From Cytophagales bacterium (GTDB lineage Bacteria; Bacteroidota; Bacteroidia; Cytophagales; Spirosomataceae): 64,000 nucleotides of DNA. The notes below the pieces were generated by a model. That model was not told the origin of the DNA. It searched no databases and was given only the letters and a program-made list of their open reading frames with translations. Position numbers and translations under genes: made by a program. Of the stretch, positions 29,008 to 38,315 are shown in pieces. Each line of letters opens with the position of its first letter. Position 1 is the stretch's first letter. Where the stretch lies: positions 124,001-188,000 of the forward strand of contig JAAFJP010000001.1 of NCBI GenBank assembly GCA_013298125.1. Direction: 5' to 3'.

Positions 29008-30144
29008 TTAAGATTTCTGAAATTCCAAAGGTGTTTTACCCACCATTTGTTTAAAAATCTTATTGAAAGACGATTTGGATTGAAAGCCACAGTCGAATCC
29101 GATGGCAAGAATTGAATAATGAGCAAAGGCAGGATTTTTCAAACGTTCTTTCACTGCCTCCACACGATAGCCGTTAATGAAATTGAAAAAATTGGAGGAA
29201 GTCTTTTGATTGATAATTTGAGATAACTGATTGGAGGTCAAATCTAATTGTTGGGCAAGCGTCGCAAGGCTCAGATTTTCATCTAAATAGGGTTTGTTTT
29301 CTTCCATGTGTAAAACTAATTTCTGAAAAAACTCATCGACCATTTCATCAGTCAGTCCAGAATTTTTATAGTTTGGTTTTGAATCAGAAGCCTTCTCAAA
29401 ATTTGTTTCAATGGGAATATTTGTAAAAACTGTTGTTTGTCGTAATCCAAAAAAGCCGATAAAAAAGAGGTAAAAAGTGAGAAGACTCCCAACGACAGCA
29501 AATAAATTTTGGTAAGTAACCAGTCCTAAATTTACGCCGAATTTGATGAGAGGAAATAAGACGATAAACATAATCAAAAAAGAAATAACTATCCATTTGA
29601 GCCAATTGAGATTGATTCTCTCAGTATAAGAATAATTTTCGGGGATGAGTTTTTGATAGTTGAGAAGGACTCGCAAGCTCAAAATGGTATAAAATGCAGG
29701 AATTAAAGCCAATGGAATTGTTAGCGTATTTTGAAACCCGTTTGGAAAATCATTGCTAAAAATTGGTAGTCCATCTTTAAACGAAATGCTGTTTGAATGA
29801 ATAAGATTTAGGCAAATGCAAATCAAGCTAAAAATGGAGAAAGGCAACAGGTGAATCCAATATTTTTTCCATAAAAAATCACTTCCTACCGAGAAAGAAT
29901 AGACGTACAAATAGAGGATTGGCGAACTTATCAAAGGCAAATAAAAACCCATTATTTGCAAGAAATTTGGGGCAAAAGGGGCTGGTAATAAATTGTCGTA
30001 GTAGAACATCAATTGAAAAGAAACGACCCCAAACCAAGTCATTAACAGATAGTCAGAAATAGAGTTTTTCCTTTTAGACTTCAATAAAAGTATCAAGAAA
30101 AACCCCTGTATGACTCCTGTTAATAGTAAAGATTTGAAAATCAT
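29008..30144 (-). CDS. AraC family regulator with N-terminal multi-TM region
   Basis: TM-rich N-terminus, C-terminal LDLTSNQLSQIINQKTSSNFFNFINGYRVEAVKERL...SILAIGFDCGFQSKSSFNKIFKQMVGKTPLEFQ. Confidence 0.92.
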   Translation of the reverse strand: MIFKSLLLTGVIQGFFLILLLKSKRKNSISDYLLMTWFGVVSFQLMFYYDNLLPAPFAPNFLQIMGFYLPLISSPILYLYVYSFSVGSDFLWKKYWIHLLPFSIFSLICICLNLIHSNSISFKDGLPIFSNDFPNGFQNTLTIPLALIPAFYTILSLRVLLNYQKLIPENYSYTERINLNWLKWIVISFLIMFIVLFPLIKFGVNLGLVTYQNLFAVVGSLLTFYLFFIGFFGLRQTTVFTNIPIETNFEKASDSKPNYKNSGLTDEMVDEFFQKLVLHMEENKPYLDENLSLATLAQQLDLTSNQLSQIINQKTSSNFFNFINGYRVEAVKERLKNPAFAHYSILAIGFDCGFQSKSSFNKIFKQMVGKTPLEFQKS

Positions 30145-30314
30145 TTTTGAATATCTTTATTGAATTAATCTGACAAATTTTTACTTTAATTTATTGATTT
30201 TCAAATATTTATCTTTTTAGACAGCAACTCTCTTAATTGGTTTGACTATACATACTATAAAGACGACTAATCAATATTACCCAACGCCAAAACGAATGTA
30301 GAGTTAGTAGGGTA

Positions 30315-30683
30315 CTATACATTAATTTTCAAGAAATAAATTACCAAAACAGCTAATACAATAAATATCAATGGCGAAATAATCATATTGTACTCACCTC
30401 TTCTAATGTGTAATGCCATAGCACCAATCATAACAACGACAATAGCATACGATGAATAATTAGTAACTGAAAATGGTACTGATTTGATAACTCTTGGTAA
30501 AATGATTAACAGCCCAATTAATAGTTCAGCTAAACCTAAACATCTTACAAATGATGTAGGGAAATCACTAACCCATTTCATGTTTTCTGATAATTTTGAA
30601 ACTGGCATAAATAGTTTCATAAAACCAACCATCGTAAAGATAATTGATAAAAGTACTTGACAAATCCAAAGTGTGATATTCAT
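30315..30683 (-). CDS. DoxX family protein
   Basis: 122 aa, four TM helices; GFMKLFMPVSKLSENMKWVSDFPTSFVRCLGLAELLIGLLIILP. Confidence 0.85.
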   Translation of the reverse strand: MNITLWICQVLLSIIFTMVGFMKLFMPVSKLSENMKWVSDFPTSFVRCLGLAELLIGLLIILPRVIKSVPFSVTNYSSYAIVVVMIGAMALHIRRGEYNMIISPLIFIVLAVLVIYFLKINV

Positions 30684-30694
30684 AGATAAATATT

Positions 30695-31120
30695 TTAATT
30701 GTTAGATAATTTTTGAAAGGGTTTATAGATACTTGGAGCATCCACCAAAAACCAAATAGCAATGATTACATCAAATATCGCACAGCCAAAAGACGAAAGT
30801 GCGTCATTATGAATCATTGGGTAACCTTTTATGTGGTGAAAAATATCTGCAACTGTATGAATTAACCAACCGAAGGCAATAAATTTATAAGAGTTAAGTC
30901 CTTGATAGGCAAAGTAACCAAGTAATATAGCAATGGGCATTCCAAGTCCTAAGCTATTATTGACATAAACTCCGCCTGCAACACCAAGCATGATTACCAT
31001 TGTTTTTTGGCGGTAGGGTTCTTTTATAAACGATACGAGAGTAATAAAAATAACTCCTCCGAGGAGAGATGAAAGGATGTCACCATTTGTAAATGGGATG
31101 GGGGTACTATACTGATGCAT
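30695..31120 (-). CDS. DUF6010-like membrane protein
   Basis: 141 aa; AGGVYVNNSLGLGMPIAILLGYFAYQGLNSYKFIAFGWLIHTVADIFHHIKGYPMI. Confidence 0.6.
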   Translation of the reverse strand: MHQYSTPIPFTNGDILSSLLGGVIFITLVSFIKEPYRQKTMVIMLGVAGGVYVNNSLGLGMPIAILLGYFAYQGLNSYKFIAFGWLIHTVADIFHHIKGYPMIHNDALSSFGCAIFDVIIAIWFLVDAPSIYKPFQKLSNN

Positions 31121-31197
31121 TTTCTGATTTGCTTTTAAAATTATTATGCAAAGGTCAGTTTAATACTAAAAAATAAACAGTATTTAATAATCCAATT

Positions 31198-32115
31198 TTA
31201 GGACTTTTCAATCAATTTTTTAAATTCAGCTGGTGTGACACCTTCATACTTCTTGAAGATTCGAGAAAAATAGGATGGTTCGAGATGCCCTACTTGATAT
31301 GAAATTTCACTTATAGTTAGTGAAGTTTGAAAAAGCAAGTATTTCGCTTCACATATAATGGTTTCATCAATCCAGGTTGTTGGTGACTTTCCTGTTATTT
31401 CCTTTACCGATTTATTGAGATGATTAGGTGTAATGTGTAATAAATTGGCATAATCTGTCACTTTTTGTTTTTCTTTGATATTCAGAAAAAGTAACTCTCT
31501 AAATTGATGCGTAATCTTTGTTGCCGATGTTAGTTTTTCGTTGTTTTTAGTAGTGCAAGTGTTCAATTCAAAAAGTATGGCAAATAAATACGACTGGATA
31601 AGTTCATTTTGTTGAATCCCATTTGAAGCATATTCAGCTTGAATACGATTGAATAATTGGAACAAAAAAAATGCTTTTTGTTTTGATAACTTTAATTGGC
31701 AATCACCCCAAATTTTTAAGAAGTCAAAATGGTTAATCAATTCTTTGTTTCCCAATTTTCCGATTAAGAAGTCGGGGTGAAAGTGGATAGTAAATCCTTC
31801 TACACAATTATCTATACCATCTAAGGAAAAAATTTGTCCCGCAGGTACTATCAAAATTTCATTTGGTTTTATCTCACACTCTCTAAATCCAATTTTCGCT
31901 TTGTAAACACCTTCTGAGACAAAAATGAGCGAATGACTATTTTCTTTGGAAGGCGTTATTGGAAACTTTGCATACTTTTTAATGTCTTCCAGTTTTGAAC
32001 AAAAGAACATTTCAAAATTAACCTTAAAGATACTGTCAGTTGCTTTTTCATTGGCAACAAACTTGTCTCTAAATGATTTCGCATCATAAGTTTTAACTTG
32101 AACTTTTGAAGTCAT
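31198..32115 (-). CDS. AraC family transcriptional regulator
   Basis: N-terminal cupin-like domain, C-terminal HTH_18 (LHITPNHLNKSVKEITGKSPTTWIDE...ISEISYQVGHLEPSYFSRIFKKYEGVTPAEFKK). Confidence 0.92.
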   Translation of the reverse strand: MTSKVQVKTYDAKSFRDKFVANEKATDSIFKVNFEMFFCSKLEDIKKYAKFPITPSKENSHSLIFVSEGVYKAKIGFRECEIKPNEILIVPAGQIFSLDGIDNCVEGFTIHFHPDFLIGKLGNKELINHFDFLKIWGDCQLKLSKQKAFFLFQLFNRIQAEYASNGIQQNELIQSYLFAILFELNTCTTKNNEKLTSATKITHQFRELLFLNIKEKQKVTDYANLLHITPNHLNKSVKEITGKSPTTWIDETIICEAKYLLFQTSLTISEISYQVGHLEPSYFSRIFKKYEGVTPAEFKKLIEKS

Positions 32116-32172
32116 ATATTTGGCAAGGCTTGGCGATTGAAAGTTGAAAGAGTGTTTTCATATAGGTACTTT

Positions 32173-33318
32173 TTACTCAGGAAATTTACTCTTATCAAGC
32201 CCAGGGATGATTCTGAGGGCATTTTTGTAATAAACCTTCTTCAAAATCGCATCTGAAAGTCCGATGCCGTACATTCTCCAAAAGGCATGATATTTTTTGT
32301 GATAAGGGAAATATTCGTCTTCCGTTTCCAAGACTCTGAAATAGGTTTCGTACTCGTCAGGCACGTAGGAATCTTTCCCAAACAAAACCTTATCCTGACG
32401 TTTTTCAAAGAACTTTTTAGCTGCCCTCGGTTGGCGACCTAACTCCGCAATCACCGCCCCGATTTCCACGTACATATTCGGAAAAATGTCCATCAAACTA
32501 TCCAATTTTGCGAGATTATTTGGATACCAACCCATGTGTGCGTTGATGAAAGTCGTTTTGGGATGTTTTCTGAAAATATTATGCTGTTGCTCAATCAATT
32601 GTTCCCACGAAAAATCCCCTTTGCTGGTTTCTCGCTTGCGTTCTTTGTGAGTTTTTAGTTCCAACCAACGTTCATTGTACGAGTCCACAGGTTGCCAAAA
32701 AGGGGCTGGGTCTGCGGTATGAATGATTACTGGAATGCCCAATTCCCCACATTTTGCCCAAATCGGGTCAATGCGAGCATCATCCACAGGAATTAACTTT
32801 CCGTTTCCTTTCACACTAAAGCCCAAACTTTTATAAATTTTCAAACCCTTCGCTCCGTGATTTTTAACATCATCGGTGAGTTTAGCAACTGCCTTTTCTG
32901 TCCAACCCGCTTCGCCTATATTTGAGAAATCTACGTTGGTAAAAATGGCAAAACGATTAGGAAATGCCTTTTGAGTAAGTTCGATTTGGTTATAAAGTGT
33001 GGCATTGCTTTTGGCTTCATCAGCACCCCAACCACGCCCACTCAAATTGACCAAAAGCCCCATATTGAGCTTATCCATTCCCTCCACCAATTTCGCCACT
33101 TTCTCCTGACTATCCATCTCCCATTGATGATTATGAACATCAATAAACGGAAATTTTGCCCGTTTCGTAGGATGCTGAGGCGTTACCAAAGTAGATTTCG
33201 GTTCGTATTCTTCAAAAGTAATCGTACCGTTATTATCCCCAATCTTAACATTCTGAGCGTGAATGGATTGGATAATGAAAGTGGCAAAAAGTAATGAATA
33301 AATTAGTGTTTTTCTCAT
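32173..33318 (-). CDS. Amidohydrolase family protein (secreted)
   Basis: Signal peptide; PFIDVHNHQWEMD; IIHTADP; FINAHMGW; LFGKDSY. Confidence 0.88.
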   Translation of the reverse strand: MRKTLIYSLLFATFIIQSIHAQNVKIGDNNGTITFEEYEPKSTLVTPQHPTKRAKFPFIDVHNHQWEMDSQEKVAKLVEGMDKLNMGLLVNLSGRGWGADEAKSNATLYNQIELTQKAFPNRFAIFTNVDFSNIGEAGWTEKAVAKLTDDVKNHGAKGLKIYKSLGFSVKGNGKLIPVDDARIDPIWAKCGELGIPVIIHTADPAPFWQPVDSYNERWLELKTHKERKRETSKGDFSWEQLIEQQHNIFRKHPKTTFINAHMGWYPNNLAKLDSLMDIFPNMYVEIGAVIAELGRQPRAAKKFFEKRQDKVLFGKDSYVPDEYETYFRVLETEDEYFPYHKKYHAFWRMYGIGLSDAILKKVYYKNALRIIPGLDKSKFPE

Positions 33319-33476
33319 TTATTATAATGTTGATTTGTTACGAAGGATTTGAAATGTAAAGATAACCCATATAGATTATCCTAAAACGGTTTAAGTATAT
33401 CTTTTGGTCAGAAAAGTATCAAATTTGATTTCAATTTTTGAAGAACTTTGTATTTTACCTTAAACAATTTTATTCG

Positions 33477-34511
33477 ATGCAATACAGCATTTTTGGAAAA
33501 ACAAATAAACAGGTTTCTCGCATTGGCTACGGAGCAATGGGTTTGGGCGGGGCTTTCGGAACTTTTGACGAGAAAGAGGGCATTCGTTCTGTCCTTAAAT
33601 TTCTGGAAAAAGGCGGAAATTTCATTGACACAGCACGCCACTACGGAGAATCTGAAACGATATTGGGTAAAGCCCTCAAAGAATGGAAGGGAGATGCTCC
33701 TTTCATCGCCACAAAAATTCAATCGCACGGAGAAGCAAATACTCGATGGGCTCTTCCACCTAATGTAGAAACCACTTTCCCAAAAGACCTAATTCGCCAA
33801 AACACCGAAGACTCATTAAAACGTTTGGGTGTTGATTTTATCGACAATATGCAGTTACATCTCTACTATCCAACTTGGGGTGTAAGTGGCTATTGGTTGG
33901 ATGAACTGTTGAAATTGAAAGAAGAAGGTAAAATTGGTTCAATTGGCGTTTCGATGCCAGACCACCGTGCTGATTTGTGTTTACCCTTAGTGATGTCGGG
34001 GGCGATAGATTCCGTACAAGTAATTTGTAATATTTTTGACCCATTGGTTCTGGATTGTGTCGTGCCAATTTGCCAACAAAACAACGTGGCAGTTATTGCT
34101 CGTTGTGTGCTTGACGAAGGCGGTTTGTCTGGATTTTTGACCGAAGACACAACTTTTGAAGAACAAGATTTTCGTAAAACTTTCTTTGAAGAAGTGCCAC
34201 GCAGTATGTACATGGCTCATGTGGACGGATTGCGTCAATTTGTTCCCGAACACGCTGGTTCATTGGCAAAATTAGCCTTGAAATTTCTCTTGAAAAATAA
34301 AGGAATCACCACCGCCATTTCGTCTATGCACATCGAAAAATTTGCGAACGAAAACATCGAAGCCGCTCTCGAACCAGAATTGAGCGATGAGATTTTCTAC
34401 GAAATCAGAACTAAACATCGTTGGGTTCGTAATTTTTACAATAAAAAATATTGGCAAGAAGAAAATGACCTCGACCGTGCAAATAAGGTAGAGGCGAGTA
34501 AAGTAAAATAA
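33477..34511 (+). CDS. Aldo/keto reductase (start re-called from 33438 to 33477)
   Basis: MQYSIFGKTNKQVSRIGYGAMGLGG; FIDTARHYGESETILGKAL; LGVDFIDNMQLH. Confidence 0.92.
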   Translation: MQYSIFGKTNKQVSRIGYGAMGLGGAFGTFDEKEGIRSVLKFLEKGGNFIDTARHYGESETILGKALKEWKGDAPFIATKIQSHGEANTRWALPPNVETTFPKDLIRQNTEDSLKRLGVDFIDNMQLHLYYPTWGVSGYWLDELLKLKEEGKIGSIGVSMPDHRADLCLPLVMSGAIDSVQVICNIFDPLVLDCVVPICQQNNVAVIARCVLDEGGLSGFLTEDTTFEEQDFRKTFFEEVPRSMYMAHVDGLRQFVPEHAGSLAKLALKFLLKNKGITTAISSMHIEKFANENIEAALEPELSDEIFYEIRTKHRWVRNFYNKKYWQEENDLDRANKVEASKVK

Positions 34512-34519
34512 GCAATATC

Positions 34520-35383
34520 ATGCAAAACAAAACACGCTGGGCTGATTTATTTCCAGATGAATTTTTGAAAAAACAATCAGAACAATCTATCATATACCTT
34601 CCATTGGGCATTTGTGAGCCTCATGGACACATATCCACCTTCGGACTTGACACCTACAAAGCTGATTATCTATGTGATGAATCATCTCGAAGATTTGGCG
34701 GCATCGTAGCTCCAACTTTGGCTTATCAAATCCACGAAGCAGGTTATCATGCCCCTTGGTTATCAGAAGTTTTGGGCGAAAAACCTACCTACATGACGGG
34801 TATGCCTCCGCACGTGATGCTCCATTTTTTTATGTACCAATTACGGACTTTTCATAATGCAGGCTTCAAAACGGCAATTGTCATCTCTGGACATTCGGGC
34901 GGCAACCAAAACGATTTCAGACTTGCAGCGAGTATTTTTGGGCAAGTTTCGGACATGAAAATCTTTGCTTTTTCAGACCCAGAATTAGTAGAATCACATT
35001 ACGAAGGCGACCATGCAGGGAAATATGAAATTTCACAATCACTTTATCTTCGTCCAGAAACCGTAAATCTCAACGCCATCAACAGAATGAACGATGCCGA
35101 TAGCCTCGGGCGTTTTGCACAGGGCGAAGATGCTTTGGAAGCAACGGCTGAAATGGGAAAAGACATCATCGAAAAGAGCCTTTCGTTTATTGAAAACTTG
35201 ATTGCTGAAAAACATGAAAATCAAGTAATTGCCAGAAAACCAATGACTTATCAAGTCGTAGAAGAATTATACGCTCAATTACTGATTCGTAAAAATGAAT
35301 GGGTAACTTTACAGAAATATGATTTTCAGAACGAAACACCCGCAGAATCGCAGTGGAAAAGTTTTGAGAGAGTAATTTTGTAA
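34520..35383 (+). CDS. Creatininase family protein
   Basis: YLPLGICEPHGHISTFGLDTYKADYL; VISGHSGGNQNDFRLA; GDHAGKYEIS. Confidence 0.88.
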   Translation: MQNKTRWADLFPDEFLKKQSEQSIIYLPLGICEPHGHISTFGLDTYKADYLCDESSRRFGGIVAPTLAYQIHEAGYHAPWLSEVLGEKPTYMTGMPPHVMLHFFMYQLRTFHNAGFKTAIVISGHSGGNQNDFRLAASIFGQVSDMKIFAFSDPELVESHYEGDHAGKYEISQSLYLRPETVNLNAINRMNDADSLGRFAQGEDALEATAEMGKDIIEKSLSFIENLIAEKHENQVIARKPMTYQVVEELYAQLLIRKNEWVTLQKYDFQNETPAESQWKSFERVIL

Positions 35384-35395
35384 GAAAATCAAAAG

Positions 35396-35635
35396 ATGGA
35401 AGCCGTAAGTTTTGAGCAATTTGACGCCAATATTCTTCAAGAAATAGTTACTATGAAAATGCCCTTTGGGAAGTACAAAGGGCATATAATCTGTAATTTG
35501 CCAGAATATTATCTCGTTTGGTTTTATAATCAAGGCTTCCCCAAAGGTCGTCTGGGAATACTTTTGGAGACTTTGTACGAGATAAAATTGAATGGCTTGG
35601 AGTTTTTGTTGAAGCCTTTGAAGGGTGGAAATTAA
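35396..35635 (+). CDS. DUF3820 family protein
   Basis: MPFGKYKGHIICNLPEYYLVWFYNQGFPKGRLG is the characteristic motif. Confidence 0.85.
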   Translation: MEAVSFEQFDANILQEIVTMKMPFGKYKGHIICNLPEYYLVWFYNQGFPKGRLGILLETLYEIKLNGLEFLLKPLKGGN

Positions 35636-36739
35636 CCCAATAACCTCTTCAACGACTCTGGGTCAGGCAAAATATTTTTCAAATGTTCAGGCAGTTGTTC
35701 GCTCAATTGATAAACCGCCACACCCATTGGATTTGAGATTTTTTGAAAGGCATATTCAACTGTTTTATCGTTTTTCTCCGAACACAAAATAATCCCAATT
35801 GCAGGATTTTCATCTTCCAATTTTTCAGTATCATTCAATACGTTCAGATAAAAGTTAAGTTGTCCAGCATCTTGTGGTCTAAATTTACCTTTTTTGAGTT
35901 CAAAGGCAATCAAACATTTCAGGATTCTGTTGTAAAATAGCAAATCAACAAAGAATTCGTCCGCTTCGGCGTTCCGATTCATCTACGAGTAAGCGATGTT
36001 GATTTCCGATAAATGAAAAACCCTTCCCCATCTTCATAATAAACTCCTTGATGTTGTTCACAATTCCCTTCTCAACCACTCTTTCATCACTCGTTTCTAC
36101 ATTAATATAATCCAATAAATATTCATCTTTAAACGCCAAAGTAGAATTCAATTGAAGCGGAAGAGGCAAGGTATTTTCAAAATTACTCTGAATCGTATTG
36201 CCTTGTTTCTGAAATAAATTCGTCTTGATTTGCCATTCCAGCATTTCATGAGTCCAATGATTTTCGACAGACTTTTTAAGATAAAATAGCCTTTCTTTCC
36301 ACACTTTACATTTGTTCAATAGTAAAGTATGATGTGAAAAGCCCACTCCGAAAAATAGTTCGGGCGTAATACCTTCTAATTTGGCAGATGCCGTCTGCCA
36401 AATTGTATTTTCCTGATTATCAGCACTTTGCAATTGGGCAGATGCCGTCTGCCAAATTGCGATAGAAGAATATTCATCAGCAAACTGCCTCATATTTCGG
36501 AGATTTCTATATGAAAACCCTTTTAGTCCAGGCAATTCTTTTTGCAAATCAATTGCTATTTGTTCAATGATTTGTGTACCCCATTTTTCGGAAGCAACCT
36601 TTTCAGATAATCGTTTTCCGATGATGAAATAGAGTAACAATTGCTCACGATTAACCAAGCGAGCCGCCAAATAACGACTATGAACAATTTGATTTTTTAC
36701 TTCGATAATAAAGTGGTTGTAGGTAGTTTCTGTGGTCAT
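35632..36739 (-). pseudogene. DUF1016/YhcG-type PDDEXK nuclease, interrupted by a frameshift near 35945-35982
   Basis: N-terminal ORF 35945-36739 (MTTETTYNHFIIEVKNQ...GKGFSFIGNQHRLLVDE) and C-terminal ORF 35632-35982 (DEFFVDLLFYNRILKCLIAFELKKGKFRPQDAGQLNFYLNVL) are two halves of one protein in different frames. Confidence 0.85.
36378..36458. repeat. Two copies of a 27-nt palindrome (AATTTGGCAGATGCCGTCTGCCAAATT) in frame inside the DUF1016 gene
   Basis: Copies at 36378-36404 and 36432-36458, one difference, 54 nt apart; each encodes IWQTASA(K/Q)L. Confidence 0.92.
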
Positions 36740-36940
36740 TTTGTTGTGGTTTGATTTGGGCAGTTGGTGACTGCCTAATTGGGTTTATTGGGATAAATTT
36801 ACCACAGAAATTTTAAAATATTGGAGTTTTACTTTGCGAAATAAAGATTTATGTTGTGATTAACATTAAAAGAACTGTGGAATAAATCGTTACAGTTAGG
36901 TATAATCTGACTTTTAAAAATAAGGTATTCTATTGTTTTA

Positions 36941-36977
36941 TCTTAATGCCGCATTTTTGTAGATAACGGCATTAAGA
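36941..36977 (-). terminator. Hairpin just downstream of the HTH gene (possible terminator)
   Basis: TCTTAATGCCG ... CGGCATTAAGA perfect 11-bp stem. Confidence 0.5.
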
Positions 36978-36989
36978 TTTTTACTCACA

Positions 36990-37808
36990 CTAACAAAAAA
37001 TCGAAGATAAACACTCTATATCCTCGTTTAAATTAGAAATTTGACCAATTACTTTAACAAGTATCTCTTCTTTTTTTCCATTAATTCTAAGTATTAAATT
37101 ACCATCATTACAATTTATTATTGAGCAATTACTCAAAAAGTCTTTATTAAGTATATCTCTGAAATAATCGCCTTCATGACTTTTATTAATAGAGTCCTTA
37201 TGTAAACTTTTACTACGTAATATTTCCTCACCTATCCAGTCAGAAAATTTATTACTTGGTAATGCTTGAATTGATTTCTTCATCACGAAAAACTGATAAA
37301 AATTAGAATTACGTTTTTTTGAATACATTTCATTTAGATTTCGTGAAAATCTTGTACATAACGCAAGAAAATCTCTTCGTACTAACGATGGAACATTTGA
37401 AAGCTCTGCATGAAATACAGGGAGGTATGATTTTGAAATATAATCTGCCAATGTTCTACTCCCTTTGAATTTATTAACCATTTCTGCTGGTAAAAATTCT
37501 GATAAAGGTTTATCAGCCATTTTATAAAATTCATTTAATATGCTTAAAGTATCTTTATCTTTAAACCTCTCAATATACAGAATAATCTGTTCAAGATGTT
37601 CAGACCTTGGAATAGTCTGCCCCTTAACCCATTGAGTTATTGCAGATGGACTGACACATAAATAGTCTGCCCACTCATTTCGACTCATCTTGCCAGTTTC
37701 ATCTAAAAGTTTAGTGAAACAACTTATAAATTGATTTTCCACACTTGCATTTTTTAGGAAAACCATTTGAGATTGAGGAAGATGGTTCATTACTTGCTTA
37801 ACTGCCAT
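36990..37808 (-). CDS. XRE-like helix-turn-helix protein (start re-called from 37850 to 37808)
   Basis: MSRNEWADYLCVSPSAITQWVKGQTIPRSEHLEQIILYIERF HTH_3-like motif; remainder unrecognised. Confidence 0.75.
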   Translation of the reverse strand: MAVKQVMNHLPQSQMVFLKNASVENQFISCFTKLLDETGKMSRNEWADYLCVSPSAITQWVKGQTIPRSEHLEQIILYIERFKDKDTLSILNEFYKMADKPLSEFLPAEMVNKFKGSRTLADYISKSYLPVFHAELSNVPSLVRRDFLALCTRFSRNLNEMYSKKRNSNFYQFFVMKKSIQALPSNKFSDWIGEEILRSKSLHKDSINKSHEGDYFRDILNKDFLSNCSIINCNDGNLILRINGKKEEILVKVIGQISNLNEDIECLSSIFC

Positions 37809-38315
37809 TTTAGTTAAATTTATAAAGTATTTTAAAAAATTAAGTGTCAAGAAAAATAACTAAACCTTTGGCAATACTATATTCATTTTCGATAAGTTAT
37901 GATTTTATTTGTGCCATGAGTTTTTTGTCTAAACACTTAAAATAAGTTTCTAATAATAATGCCAAAATAACTCATTGATTATAGAATAGAATTTATCTTC
38001 ACTCCATATTCGCATAATTTATTTCGTTCCTAAAATACAAATTCATAAGAAATTGATATTATGTAAAGTAGTTTAAACCAAAAATAGAAATTATAAATTC
38101 TTAACATTATGTTATTAAAATTAATGGTGGTGAATGCTCACTATGGTATAAGCATTTAATAAATTTCAGCAATATAGCTTTTATATTTTCCTTAAAATAC
38201 ATGAGAAATGGTAAGATATTATTTTGTAAATATCCGTTTGAAAGATTGAAATTAACTTTCCATTTTTTTTTGAACACTTTTTTTTCCATGATAGTAATGC
38301 TGTAAGTGATTCGAT

